In this document: one piece after another, positions 47,639 to 56,687 of the stretch
Layout of the letters: each line of letters begins with the position of its first letter
Position numbering within the stretch: the stretch's first letter is position 1
NCBI RefSeq assembly: GCF_031157835.1
Contig: NZ_JAVIDR010000001.1
Location: forward strand, 124,001 to 188,000
Reading direction: 5' to 3'
Length of the DNA: 64,000 nucleotides
DNA from: Acinetobacter rudis
Lineage (GTDB): Bacteria > Pseudomonadota > Gammaproteobacteria > Pseudomonadales > Moraxellaceae
The notes under the pieces: model-generated
What the model was told of the DNA's origin: nothing
The model's database searches: none
What the model saw: the letters and a program-made list of their open reading frames with translations, nothing else
Translations under genes and position numbers: made by a program

Positions 47639-48739
47639 ATGACCCAATCTAAAATCATTATTATTGGCGCTGGTCTCAGCGGACTTTACGCCGCATATTT
47701 ACTCGAACAACAAGGAATTAAAGATTATCTTGTTGTAGAGGCTCGAGATCGTTTAGGTGGGCGTGTACATTCGATTGCCATAGACGAGGCAAAATCTGAG
47801 AATGAAGCATTTGATATGGGTGCTACTTGGTTTTGGGAAAAGCAACAACCAGAACTAACTCATTTAATTAATAAATTTGGACTAGATAGTTTTTATCAAT
47901 ACGAGGAAGGCGATCTATTAATCGACAGAACTTCATCTCGTGAAGCTTTACGTATGCAGGGGGTTCAAACATCGCCTGCAAGAAGACTTCAGGGAGGTAT
48001 GTACAAACTGATTGAAAAAATCGCTTCATATATCCCATCAGAAAAGATTTTACTTGGTCATCAAGTCAATTCTTTAACCAAAAAAAATGATGGAATAGAA
48101 GTTGAGTTGACCAACCAAATTATTCAATCGTTGATTCTTAAATCTTCTCAAGTCTTGCTCGCTACTCCACCAAGAATATCATTGAAGAAAATTAGTTTTC
48201 ACCCTCCTTTACCTCAACAACTAACACAGCAATGGCAACAAACTAATACATGGATGGCAGCGCATGCTAAATATTTTGCCGTTTACCCAAAAGCATTTTG
48301 GCGAGATCAAAATTTGTCAGGTGCAGTTCATGGCACTGTTACACCATTATTTGAAATTCATGATGCTTCAAGTACTGATGGTTATGCAGCATTATTCGGA
48401 TTTATAGGCGCCCCCCTAAGTGCTCGCAATCAGTTAAGCAATGAACAATTATCTTTATTGTGTCGCAAACAACTCGTCCGATTATTTGGGAAAGAAGCTA
48501 ATTTTCCAATAAAAGAATTTATTCATGACTGGACACTAGATCCTTTGACAGCAACCTCTGCTGATGAAGTCACTAGTTTAATCTCAAAGGGTATACCTGA
48601 CTCAACCCCAGCTTCTGGTGATTGGCAAAACTCAATTGTGGCTATTTCTAGTGAGTTTTCACCAACTCATCAAGGATACCTAGCAGGCGCAATTGAATCA
48701 GCAACATTAGGGATTCAAATAGCCATAGAACGTCTTTAA
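47639..48739 (+). CDS. FAD-dependent amine-oxidase-like protein, copy 2
   Basis: 366 aa. IIIGAGLSGLYAAYLLEQQG, VVEARDRLGGRVHS and DMGATWFWEKQQPEL at the N-terminus; RLQGGMYKLIEKIASYIP and a final GYLAGAIESATLGIQ. Same architecture as the protein at 45468 and about equally short. The two may form a heteromer or act on different substrates; this is inference. AGGATT precedes the ATG. Confidence 0.77.
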   Translation: MTQSKIIIIGAGLSGLYAAYLLEQQGIKDYLVVEARDRLGGRVHSIAIDEAKSENEAFDMGATWFWEKQQPELTHLINKFGLDSFYQYEEGDLLIDRTSSREALRMQGVQTSPARRLQGGMYKLIEKIASYIPSEKILLGHQVNSLTKKNDGIEVELTNQIIQSLILKSSQVLLATPPRISLKKISFHPPLPQQLTQQWQQTNTWMAAHAKYFAVYPKAFWRDQNLSGAVHGTVTPLFEIHDASSTDGYAALFGFIGAPLSARNQLSNEQLSLLCRKQLVRLFGKEANFPIKEFIHDWTLDPLTATSADEVTSLISKGIPDSTPASGDWQNSIVAISSEFSPTHQGYLAGAIESATLGIQIAIERL

Positions 48740-48851
48740 CTAATGACATTAAAAATTTTAACCAACAAACGAGTTAGCAAACATCGAAATCCTTCTGATG
48801 AGAGAGCTTCTTGTTAATTTACTTCTTATGATTCATGTTGGATAAGCCTCA

Positions 48852-50045
48852 ATGCTTAAGAATTCAATGCACCGCCAAGTCCTAATCTTGGCAAGTTCAC
48901 AGTCCCTTTTCCAAACCGTTTCCGTGATGGTAATGACTATTGGGGGATTGGCTGGGGCAAATATTGCTGATTCTCCTACTCTTTCGACACTCCCAATCGC
49001 AGTTATGTTTTTAGGAACAGCTACAATGATGTTTCCTGCATCAATGTGGATGTCGCATGTAGGTCGACGAAATGGTTTTCTTTGCGGTGCACTCTTAGGG
49101 GTATTAGGGGGTATCATTGCTTCTATTGGTATTTTTTATAACTCCTTATATTTATTAGCATTCGGAACATTTTGTGTAGGAGCTTATCAGTCTTTTGCTC
49201 AATTTTATCGATTTGCAGCTAGTGAAGTTGCTGATGAAGGATTTCGATCCAAAGCAATCTCTTTTGTTATGGCGGGAGGTGTTGTAGCGGCATTAATTGG
49301 TCCTTCTCTAGCTCGTATAGGAGGCCCAATATTTAATAATCTTGAATATGTTGGATCCTTTTTAATTATTACAATTGTTTCGTTGCTTGCGATAGGTATC
49401 TTATCAAGCCTAAAAATCCCCGATCAGATTGAAGTAAAAACTAACTTTAGTGCAGGCAGACCATGGTATGAAATTGTAATACAGCCTACATATTTAGTTG
49501 CTTTGTTTGGTTCCGTTACAGGTTACGGCATCATGATTTTAGGTATGACAGCAACTCCAATTGCTATGCGTCATGCTCACCATGAATTAGGGACTATTAC
49601 AACTGTTATTCAACTACATGTTTTGGGCATGTTTTTGCCCTCATTTCTTACAGGTAACTTGATTGCTCGTTTTGGAGTGTTAAAAATCATGTTTTCAGGG
49701 ATACTATTATTTGTCTGCTATATCGCTTTTGCTTTATCAGGTTTGCAATTCCATTCATTTGCCATTTCCTTAATTCTACTGGGCGTAGGGTGGAATTTTC
49801 TATTTATTGGTAGTACTTCATTACTTACTGGCACTTATACCCAAGAAGAAAAGGCAAAGGCTCAGGCTATTAATGACATGACCGTTTTCATCGTTGGATT
49901 AATCTGTTCATTTAGTGCAGGTGCATTGCTGGATATGATTGGCTGGAAAACAATGAATATTGCTCTCTTCCCATGGCTATGCTTATCAACATTCTCACTG
50001 TTCTGGCTGAAATCTAAAACCCAAAAGAAAGAAATTCTCACCTAG
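48852..50045 (+). CDS. MFS transporter of the redox gene cluster
   Basis: 397 aa, about twelve hydrophobic segments (ASMWMSHVGRRNGFLCGALL is the loop 2-3 motif, GVGWNFLFIGSTSLLTG is in the second half). No substrate-specific family recognised. Position suggests import or export of the substrate handled by the two FAD proteins and the dehydrogenase. The start lies 112 bases after copy 2. Confidence 0.8.
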   Translation: MLKNSMHRQVLILASSQSLFQTVSVMVMTIGGLAGANIADSPTLSTLPIAVMFLGTATMMFPASMWMSHVGRRNGFLCGALLGVLGGIIASIGIFYNSLYLLAFGTFCVGAYQSFAQFYRFAASEVADEGFRSKAISFVMAGGVVAALIGPSLARIGGPIFNNLEYVGSFLIITIVSLLAIGILSSLKIPDQIEVKTNFSAGRPWYEIVIQPTYLVALFGSVTGYGIMILGMTATPIAMRHAHHELGTITTVIQLHVLGMFLPSFLTGNLIARFGVLKIMFSGILLFVCYIAFALSGLQFHSFAISLILLGVGWNFLFIGSTSLLTGTYTQEEKAKAQAINDMTVFIVGLICSFSAGALLDMIGWKTMNIALFPWLCLSTFSLFWLKSKTQKKEILT

Positions 50046-50124
50046 TCTAAAATTTCTGAAAATATTTTTCAGATTGCTAATATGCAAGTTAAAAATCATC
50101 TTTTATAACAGGTTATATTTATAA

Positions 50125-50742
50125 ATGAAAAAACTCAATTTCTTCCATCCTCTTATCTTAATCTTTTGTTTCAACCAAACTGCAATGGCAGCTGGGAAAA
50201 TCGTAGAAGGCCAAGACTATATTGTTTTAGCTCATCAAGGGAAAACTGATTATCCATCTAAGATAGAAGTTCGAGAGTTCTTTTCTTATGGTTGCTCTCA
50301 TTGTTTTGCTTTAGAAAAACAATTACAACCATGGTTAAAAAAGGGTCTACCAAAGCATGTCTATTTTATTCGCACACCTGCCGCAATGAATCCAACTTGG
50401 GAACAAAGTGCTCGTGGTTATTATACTGCGGAATCTTTAGGAATACGGCAAAAAACTCATATAGCGCTTTTCAATGAAATTCAACTTCAGCATAAGCCAT
50501 TATTTGATCAAAAATCTCTAGCTAAATTTTATGTTCAATACGGAGCAAACTTGAATCAATTTAATCAATTATTTAATTCACCAGCCATATCTAAAAAAAT
50601 TGAACAGTCAAACCAATTAGCAAAGCTATATCAATTAACAGGTGTACCTAGCATTGTTATAAATGGTAAATACTTAATTCAGGGATCTAAAGTGAATACG
50701 ACTGAAATTATGGACTATCTTATTGAGAAAGAAAGGCAATAA
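50125..50742 (+). CDS. dsbA: DsbA-like periplasmic thiol:disulfide oxidoreductase
   Basis: 205 aa with a signal peptide (ILIFCFNQTAMAAGK). The thioredoxin-like active site is CSHC (residues 57-60) in FFSYGCSHCFALEK, with an inserted helical domain and the cis-Pro loop TGVPSIVING. It introduces disulfides into exported proteins. It is the last plus-strand gene of this series; a housekeeping dsbA may exist elsewhere, so this may be an accessory copy. Confidence 0.8.
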   Translation: MKKLNFFHPLILIFCFNQTAMAAGKIVEGQDYIVLAHQGKTDYPSKIEVREFFSYGCSHCFALEKQLQPWLKKGLPKHVYFIRTPAAMNPTWEQSARGYYTAESLGIRQKTHIALFNEIQLQHKPLFDQKSLAKFYVQYGANLNQFNQLFNSPAISKKIEQSNQLAKLYQLTGVPSIVINGKYLIQGSKVNTTEIMDYLIEKERQ

Positions 50743-50776
50743 TATGCTGTATAAATAAATTGGTTTAAACATTAGA

Positions 50777-50807
50777 CGAAGTGGTTTACTTTTTATAAAC
50801 CACTTCG
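50777..50807. terminator. Bidirectional terminator between dsbA and the cio operon
   Basis: CGAAGTGGTTTA (50777-50788) and TAAACCACTTCG (50796-50807), perfect 12-bp stem with a 7-base loop, between convergent genes. Confidence 0.8.
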
Positions 50808-50826
50808 AGTAAATAATATTAAAGAT

Positions 50827-50961
50827 TTAATAAGCCAGATGTAATAAAGCTCTAAAAACTCCAGCAATGAAAAATAAAATTAAAAAACCGAGTAAATACA
50901 ATAGAAAAAACCATTTCAACTGAGAAAGTTTACTGTCTTTTTTCGTATATATCTCTTTCAT
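50827..50961 (-). CDS. DUF2474 small membrane subunit of the bd oxidase operon
   Basis: 44 aa, too short for usual gene calling: starts MKEIYTKKDSKLSQLKWFF, one hydrophobic segment (LLYLLGFLILFFIAGVFR), ends HLAY. The ATG lies two bases after the cioB stop. DUF2474 proteins occur in exactly this place and resemble the CydX-type accessory subunit that stabilises the oxidase. It is found by direct reading of the minus strand. Confidence 0.75.
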   Translation of the reverse strand: MKEIYTKKDSKLSQLKWFFLLYLLGFLILFFIAGVFRALLHLAY

Positions 50962-50963
50962 TT

Positions 50964-51968
50964 TTAATGATACCCCTCATCACCAACACGTACTTTGTCT
51001 CTAAATACCCAATATGATAGACCTGTATAAACAAGAATAATCGGGATGAGAATTAGCGCTCCAATTAAGGCAAATAATTGACTACTTTCAGGAGCAGCAG
51101 CATCCCAAATACTTATTGATGGAGGAATGACATTTGGCCATAAGCTGATAATGAACCCTGTATAAGCTAAAAATACCAATGCGAGACTGTAAATAAATGG
51201 AGCAAGCTCATAACGTTTTTTGCAAGCACGTAATATTAGTCCCGTTAGCACAACAACCAAAACTGGAACAGGGCTAAAATAAAGCAGTTGGGGTTGGCTA
51301 AACCATCGAATTGCTATCTCTGGTTGAGTTAATGGTGTATAAATACTAACCGCCCCAAAAATCAAAAACAGAACAGAAATTAATTTTGGCATGAGACCAT
51401 ACATTTTAGCCTGTAGATCTAATTCCGTTTTAAAAATTAACCATCCACAACCTAGTGCCGCATAAAGAACAACAACACCTATGCCTGTAAAAATTGAAAA
51501 AGCTGTTAGCCAATCTAAACCACCTCCAGCATAAATATGATTTTCTACCTTAATACCTTGTATATACGCACCTAAAATGACACCTTGAAAAAAGCTTGCC
51601 AACACTGAACCATAAATGAAAGCTTTATCCCATAATTTCTTGGTTTTATTCGCCTTAAAGCGAAATTCGAACGCAACGCCACGGAAAATTAAAGCGATCA
51701 GCATTAAAATAATTGGCATATATAAAGCCGATAAAACTACAGAATACACAACTGGGAATGCAGCATAGAGTGCAGCTCCTCCTAAAACCATCCAAGTCTC
51801 ATTGCCATCCCATACAGGTGCGACGGTGTTCATCATGACATCTCGTTCTTCTTTCGAGGTTATGAAAGGAAATAAAATTCCAATGCCTAAATCAAAACCA
51901 TCTAAAACCACATAAACAAAAACACCAATGGCAATTATCACAATCCAAATTAAAGACAAATCAATCAT
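50964..51968 (-). CDS. cioB: Cytochrome bd-type (cyanide-insensitive) oxidase subunit II
   Basis: 334 aa integral membrane protein with eight or nine hydrophobic segments. YVVLDGFDLGIGILFPF near the start and TVAPVWDGNETWMVLGGAAL are hallmarks of CydB/CioB. With CioA it forms the quinol oxidase that reduces O2 without pumping protons. Its start overlaps the cioA stop by 8 bases. GAGGAG precedes the ATG. Confidence 0.92.
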   Translation of the reverse strand: MIDLSLIWIVIIAIGVFVYVVLDGFDLGIGILFPFITSKEERDVMMNTVAPVWDGNETWMVLGGAALYAAFPVVYSVVLSALYMPIILMLIALIFRGVAFEFRFKANKTKKLWDKAFIYGSVLASFFQGVILGAYIQGIKVENHIYAGGGLDWLTAFSIFTGIGVVVLYAALGCGWLIFKTELDLQAKMYGLMPKLISVLFLIFGAVSIYTPLTQPEIAIRWFSQPQLLYFSPVPVLVVVLTGLILRACKKRYELAPFIYSLALVFLAYTGFIISLWPNVIPPSISIWDAAAPESSQLFALIGALILIPIILVYTGLSYWVFRDKVRVGDEGYH

Positions 51969-53412
51969 TATGTTTATCTCCTCGCTGCTTATTCTCTATT
52001 CCTGTTTGCTCTATCGCATCATCTATACTACTTAATGGTCTTTTTGAAGCTTGCAGAACTGCAATATCAGTATGATCTTGATTAGAATAGATAAACTCAG
52101 GACCTTTATGCATGAGCTTCAACATGTAATAGATTCCGATGCCAAAAACGATAAAATAAACAAAGACAAAGAGAACAAGGGAGAGGCCAACCTGTTCAGC
52201 GGAAACAGGCGATAATGCATCTTTGGTTCGCAAAATCCCATAAACAACCCAAGGCTGTCTGCCAACTTCTGTGGTAAACCAACCTGCTAACAAAGCTATA
52301 AATCCAGTTGGTCCCATTAAAAGAGCAAATCGTTGTAATAACTTATGCTCATAAAGTTTTCCGCCTTTACGCAATATAAGCGTTGCGAGAGCAAGTAAAA
52401 CCATCAATACACCTAATCCCACCATGATTCTGAAACTCCAAAAAATCACGAGTGAATTCGGGCGATCTTCAGGTGCGAACTCTTTTAGACCTTTAACTTG
52501 TCCATCTAGACTATGTGTCATGATCAAACTGCCAAGATTTGGAATTCCAATTGCATATTTTGTTCGCTCTTCCTGCATATCTGGTATTCCAAACAAATAT
52601 AAAGGCATGCCCTCATCTATATTTGTTTCCCAATGTCCTTCAATTGCAGCTAATTTAGCAGGCTGATGATGCAAGGTATTCAGACCATGCATATCACCAA
52701 TTAAAATTTGAGCAGGTGCAAGGAATAAAAGCATCCACAATGCCATTGAAAAAGACTTTTTCACCAAATCATCTCGTCGGCCTTTTAATAGGTGAAATGC
52801 TGCTACTGCTGCAACCAAAAGTGACGTAACAAGAAAGGCCGCTACAGCCATATGAAACAATCGATAAATAAATGAAGGATTAAAAACAATCGCTAACCAA
52901 TCTTGTGGAATAATGATTCCATTCTCAATCGTAAAACCAGTAGGCGTCTGCATCCAACTATTTGAAGACAGAATCCAGAACATTGAAATACACGTTCCTA
53001 TTGCAACCATTAACGTGGCAAAAAAATGTGCTCTTGGTCCAACTCTCCCCCAACCAAATAACATAATTCCAAGAAAACCAGCCTCTAAGAAAAATGCTGA
53101 TAAAACTTCATAGGTTAATAATGGCCCCGTGATACTTCCTGCAATTCTAGAGAATTCACTCCAATTGGTCCCAAATTGGTAGCTCATCACCACGCCAGAG
53201 ACGACCCCCATTCCAAAGGCCACTGCAAAGATTTTAATCCAAAACTTAAATAAATCTTTATAGACAGGATTTTGTGTACGTAGCCAGCGCCATTCGAGAA
53301 CAGCTAAAAAACTAGCTAATCCAATTGAAATAGCAGGGAAAATGATATGAAAAGATACAGTAAATGCAAACTGAATACGCGCCAGTTCTAACGCAGTCAA
53401 ACCTAAATTCAT
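51961..53412 (-). CDS. cioA: Cytochrome bd-type (cyanide-insensitive) oxidase subunit I
   Basis: 483 aa from the ATG at 53412 (GGGAGG upstream); an upstream ATG at 53439 lacks a ribosome binding site. ALELARIQFAFTVSFHIIFP gives the first haem His; the quinol site region is GMPLYLFGIPDMQEERT. The length and short Q-loop fit the CIO branch rather than CydA with a long Q-loop (about 520 aa). CioAB lets the cell respire when haem-copper oxidases are blocked, for example by cyanide or sulfide. The sulfide-detoxification operon at 57333 makes that fit. Confidence 0.9.
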   Translation of the reverse strand: MNLGLTALELARIQFAFTVSFHIIFPAISIGLASFLAVLEWRWLRTQNPVYKDLFKFWIKIFAVAFGMGVVSGVVMSYQFGTNWSEFSRIAGSITGPLLTYEVLSAFFLEAGFLGIMLFGWGRVGPRAHFFATLMVAIGTCISMFWILSSNSWMQTPTGFTIENGIIIPQDWLAIVFNPSFIYRLFHMAVAAFLVTSLLVAAVAAFHLLKGRRDDLVKKSFSMALWMLLFLAPAQILIGDMHGLNTLHHQPAKLAAIEGHWETNIDEGMPLYLFGIPDMQEERTKYAIGIPNLGSLIMTHSLDGQVKGLKEFAPEDRPNSLVIFWSFRIMVGLGVLMVLLALATLILRKGGKLYEHKLLQRFALLMGPTGFIALLAGWFTTEVGRQPWVVYGILRTKDALSPVSAEQVGLSLVLFVFVYFIVFGIGIYYMLKLMHKGPEFIYSNQDHTDIAVLQASKRPLSSIDDAIEQTGIENKQRGDKHND

Positions 53413-53672
53413 ACTACCTCCCAGTGATAGATTGAACATTGGGAATACGGTAGAAATGCTATTTTAACTGGATAGACGAAACTGCCGAGCCAGATATTTT
53501 CCGCCTTGCACAAAGATAAATTGTAGACCTTAGATACTCTATCTACATTTTTAAATACGAACGAATACATTACACTGTTAATAAACAGTGAAAGCTGAAT
53601 TTTCATGATTAAAACTCTTTAAAATATTGTGTAGTACAAACAGATCAACTATTTGTCATGACCAATCGTGTT

Positions 53673-54083
53673 CTAAAGAGTCAAAGGAGGTGCTCTGCCT
53701 TGTGGCTGCAAATACAGCTTCTGTAAACTAAAATAGACATGTTTGAAGAAAGACTGATAAAACTTTAGTTTCACCTGAATGCGATCTAAAACATGATCAA
53801 CTCTCAAGTCAAATGGGAGTACTAAATCCCCATATACAGTGCAGTACTGACATTGATGATGGTGTTCATTGTGATCGTGAGAATGCTGAGGTACAAAATC
53901 TTGTAGCAGTTCAAGATAAACTGAATGCACATGTTTATGATTAGCTGCTGAAAGAAGATTATGAGTAATGGACATGCATACCGGAGCAATATGAAATTTT
54001 TCCGGTAAAAGAGGTTGTAAATATACTGCTATTTGCAAAAGTATTGCAGCAAATGCAATAAATAGTCCACTTCTCTTCAGCAA
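53673..54083 (-). CDS. DUF2946 protein, copy 1
   Basis: 136 aa, starting with TTG behind GAGAG. An N-terminal hydrophobic segment (LFIAFAAILLQIAVYLQPLL) is followed by a His-rich loop (HSHDHNEHHHQ) and CQYC, ending GRAPPLTL. DUF2946 proteins have this helix, the Cys-x-x-Cys with nearby His, and the RAPP end. They are often found near metal or TonB genes. Function unknown; a copper or other metal role is inferred. Paralogue of the divergent gene. Confidence 0.65.
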   Translation of the reverse strand: MLKRSGLFIAFAAILLQIAVYLQPLLPEKFHIAPVCMSITHNLLSAANHKHVHSVYLELLQDFVPQHSHDHNEHHHQCQYCTVYGDLVLPFDLRVDHVLDRIQVKLKFYQSFFKHVYFSLQKLYLQPQGRAPPLTL

Positions 54084-54385
54084 TTTTTCTCTCGACTAGA
54101 ATTGCACAACAAGGGGGAGATACAAAATAAAAAACATTAAGAAATTTACAGATAAATCCTTAGTTATTTACTCAGATTTTCATTATACAAATATATAATA
54201 TATTCCCAGTTTTGAAAAGCAGTAATTCCTGTCAACTTCGCTATGTACTTTATCTAAAGATAAGTAAATTAAAATTGATAATCTACATTTATCTCTTCTA
54301 ACCAACAACTTACATCATATTTTATTTTTAAAATTATATGTTTTAATATATTATAAAAATTCAATTTCTATTGAAGAGTATTTAC
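54084..54385. other. Noncoding region between divergent DUF2946 genes
   Basis: 302 AT-rich bases, probably holding promoters for both genes. No palindrome or repeat stands out. Confidence 0.4.
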
Positions 54386-54850
54386 GTGCTCGTCAAATTG
54401 GGAAGATTGCTAGGTTTAATAGCAATTTTATTACAGATTATAGTGTTTCTACAGCCTTTATTACCCGAAAAATACTCTGTTTTTCGGGTGTGTAATACTG
54501 TTGTCAATGCACTGTACTTAAAAGGTGCTCATACTACTCAACAATCTCCATTAACCAAACTAGGTTTGTATGAAGATCATGCTAATGGGATGAGACAAAC
54601 TCATACGCATCATTTTATTAATTTACAAAATCACCATCAGCAGAATAAAGATTCACAGATTGATGACTATTGTCAATTTTGTTTAGTACATAGCTTTACT
54701 CTGCCTCTAGTTGATACAAAACATAGAACAGTATTGATTAGAATACGAACTCTACTTCTGCTATCTAAGACAACAATTTTTTATAAACCTGCCCTAAATG
54801 CTCTTGAATTTCTGATTCCTGAAAGCCGTGCTCCCCCTCCACCTGCTTAG
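54386..54850 (+). CDS. DUF2946 protein, copy 2
   Basis: 154 aa from a GTG at 54386 (GAAGAG seven bases upstream); a TTG at 54371 is an alternative. The N-terminal helix ILLQIIVFLQPLLPEKY aligns with copy 1, then a His-rich middle (THTHHFINLQNHHQQ), the Cys pair in YCQFCLVHS, and the end SRAPPPPA. Same family as copy 1. Function unknown. Confidence 0.62.
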   Translation: MLVKLGRLLGLIAILLQIIVFLQPLLPEKYSVFRVCNTVVNALYLKGAHTTQQSPLTKLGLYEDHANGMRQTHTHHFINLQNHHQQNKDSQIDDYCQFCLVHSFTLPLVDTKHRTVLIRIRTLLLLSKTTIFYKPALNALEFLIPESRAPPPPA

Positions 54851-55090
54851 CAGTTACACAATAAATTAGAAATGTATTGTTTCTGTGTTGTGTACTTGGT
54901 TCACCACATAATGACATAAGCTATATTAGAGTTAGCTTTGCAGACCAAGCACACAGCTCAATATCTACATCTCTAGTCACGATAACCCGAATAGGAGTGG
55001 ATAATTATGAGGCTTAGTATAACCAAACTAGTTTTGTTCTCTCCAACACCTCCAATCAGTTTCGGAATATTTTAAAGAGTTATTACTATT

Positions 55091-55111
55091 TTCCGATATA
55101 TCGATACGGAA
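55091..55111. promoter_or_regulatory. Palindromic site upstream of the XRE gene
   Basis: The 21 bases from TTCCG (55091-55095) to CGGAA (55107-55111) contain CGATATATCG (55094-55103), a perfect 10-bp palindrome. It ends 10 bases before the XRE start, so it could be the autoregulatory operator. Confidence 0.4.
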
Positions 55112-55120
55112 GAGACCATA

Positions 55121-55381
55121 ATGAATCTATTTAAAAATGATCATACTCAACCTGATCAAAATGAATTTATTAGCGGCTATTATCTGGATTTAGCACAGCA
55201 AATCGTCCAGATCCGACAGGAACTAAACATCTCCCAGACAGAACTGGCCGCTAAATTATGCATTTCAGCTCGCACATTAGAAAGTTGGGAAAGAGGTGTC
55301 CGGCATCCTTCAAGTTCGGCGCAGGCTTTAATCAAACTGTTTATAAAGTCACCTCAGTTTGTATTGGAAAATCTTGCTTAA
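55121..55381 (+). CDS. XRE-family transcription regulator
   Basis: 86 aa. Cro/C1-type helix-turn-helix: QIVQIRQELNISQTELAAKL and ARTLESWERGVRHPSSSA. No partner toxin gene is evident next to it. A small DNA-binding protein controlling itself or its neighbours. A short open frame precedes it (55007-55075, see rejected list). Confidence 0.78.
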   Translation: MNLFKNDHTQPDQNEFISGYYLDLAQQIVQIRQELNISQTELAAKLCISARTLESWERGVRHPSSSAQALIKLFIKSPQFVLENLA

Positions 55382-55491
55382 AACAATTAGCTAGATTTGT
55401 GAATAGCTTTTATTAGCAACTTATAAATAGTTAAGAACTGGTACGAACCTGCAATGCAAAAAGGTAACCGCATCAGTTTGGAGAAATTTTC

Positions 55492-55800
55492 ATGTTTATT
55501 GTGATCACATCTCAGAACCGGCGTCATATTACTCCCCATGCGGGAAAATGTCGGAAATTCTGGAAATATGAATTAAAAGATGGAGAAGTGACTGACAAAC
55601 AACTTATCGAAGTTGAAAAGGAGCAATCCTTTTCCCAGTCTGGTGAAGTACTCGAAAAACTGCTACCTATGGATATATTCGTAACTACGGGAATGGGCGA
55701 TCGATTACGAGAAAAACTCAGAAATATTGGTGTTCATGTTATGGTAACAGCAGAAATTGAACCAGAACAATTTATCTGCAGTTTAATTTCAACCAAATAA
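55492..55800 (+). CDS. NifX/NafY-like (dinitrogenase FeMo-cofactor-binding family) protein
   Basis: 102 aa. VITSQNRRHITPHAGKCRKF with the HAGKC motif and DIFVTTGMGDRLREKL match the NifX/NifB-C-terminal fold that binds Fe-S or molybdenum-iron clusters. There are no nif genes nearby, so nitrogenase is unlikely; similar orphan proteins are thought to be metal-cluster carriers. TGGAGA precedes the ATG. Confidence 0.72.
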   Translation: MFIVITSQNRRHITPHAGKCRKFWKYELKDGEVTDKQLIEVEKEQSFSQSGEVLEKLLPMDIFVTTGMGDRLREKLRNIGVHVMVTAEIEPEQFICSLISTK

Positions 55801-55838
55801 AAGTCTTGATAGAAGCTGTAATTTATCATGAACAAAAT

Positions 55839-55868
55839 AAGAAAACCCTGCATCTGCAGGGTTTTCTT
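55839..55868. terminator. Bidirectional terminator
   Basis: AAGAAAACCCTGCA (55839-55852) and TGCAGGGTTTTCTT (55855-55868), perfect 14-bp stem, between convergent genes, with T-rich ends on both strands. Confidence 0.85.
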
Positions 55869-55878
55869 ATTTCATTTA

Positions 55879-56622
55879 TTATTGTGAAGTATAAGAACCA
55901 TCAACAGTATATTGACTGCCGGTCACAAATGAAGCCTCATCAGATAATAGAAAAGCCACTACTTGCGCAACTTCTTCTGGTTTACCCAATCGACCCACTG
56001 GATGAAGTTTCACTAATTCTGATTCCTCAAATTCTCCAATTAATGGGGTTTGGATATAACCTGGGTGAACAGAATTTATGCGTATACCTTGATCAGCGTA
56101 CTCCAATGATGCAGTCTTTGTCAGACCAGTCACACCATGCTTCGCTGCAACATATCCTGAAATATTCTTTGTCCCGACTAAACCTAAGATTGATGCGGTA
56201 TTAACAATTGCTCCACCACCTGACTTAAGTAATGCTGGAATCTGATAATGCAGCCCATAGAAAACAGCATTCAAATTAATATCGATGACTCTACGCCAAG
56301 CGTCAATACTCAACTCAGCAATCGGATTGACTTCACCTAAAATACCCGCATTATTAAATGCTAAATGCAGAGCCCCAAAGCTTTCCACGGCAAACTCAAC
56401 AGCTTGCTTCATTTCCTCAGAATGAGATGTATCTGTTTTATTCGCAACAGCATGACCGCCAGCAGCTATAATTTCAGCTACAACTTTCTCAGCCGCATCA
56501 AGATTAATATCTGAAACAACAACTTTTGCCCCTTGTTGAGCAAGAAGCAATGCTGTGCTTCGCCCAATACCCGAACCTGCACCTGTAACTAAAGCCACTT
56601 TATTATTAAAACGTGTTGACAT
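55879..56622 (-). CDS. Short-chain dehydrogenase/reductase
   Basis: 247 aa from the ATG at 56622; GAGAGG lies six bases upstream and another ATG is directly before. Cofactor motif VTGAGSGIGRSTALL, FNNAGILGE, catalytic YVAAK with the Ser in TASILG, and the end GSQYTVDGSYTSQ. A cytoplasmic NAD(P)-dependent oxidoreductase; substrate unknown. It follows a methyltransferase gene in the same direction. Confidence 0.82.
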   Translation of the reverse strand: MSTRFNNKVALVTGAGSGIGRSTALLLAQQGAKVVVSDINLDAAEKVVAEIIAAGGHAVANKTDTSHSEEMKQAVEFAVESFGALHLAFNNAGILGEVNPIAELSIDAWRRVIDINLNAVFYGLHYQIPALLKSGGGAIVNTASILGLVGTKNISGYVAAKHGVTGLTKTASLEYADQGIRINSVHPGYIQTPLIGEFEESELVKLHPVGRLGKPEEVAQVVAFLLSDEASFVTGSQYTVDGSYTSQ

Positions 56623-56687
56623 CATAAACCTCTCTTTTTTATAAAATGAGCATGTGAGCCATACTCGTGCTTGAAACTTTTTAGACC

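Noticed and set aside
55007..55075. 22-codon frame (MRLSITKLVLFSPTP...) with AGGAG upstream, before the XRE gene
   Set aside because: It has a fair ribosome binding site but no recognised family and no attenuator-like codon run; too short to support as a gene without conservation data.
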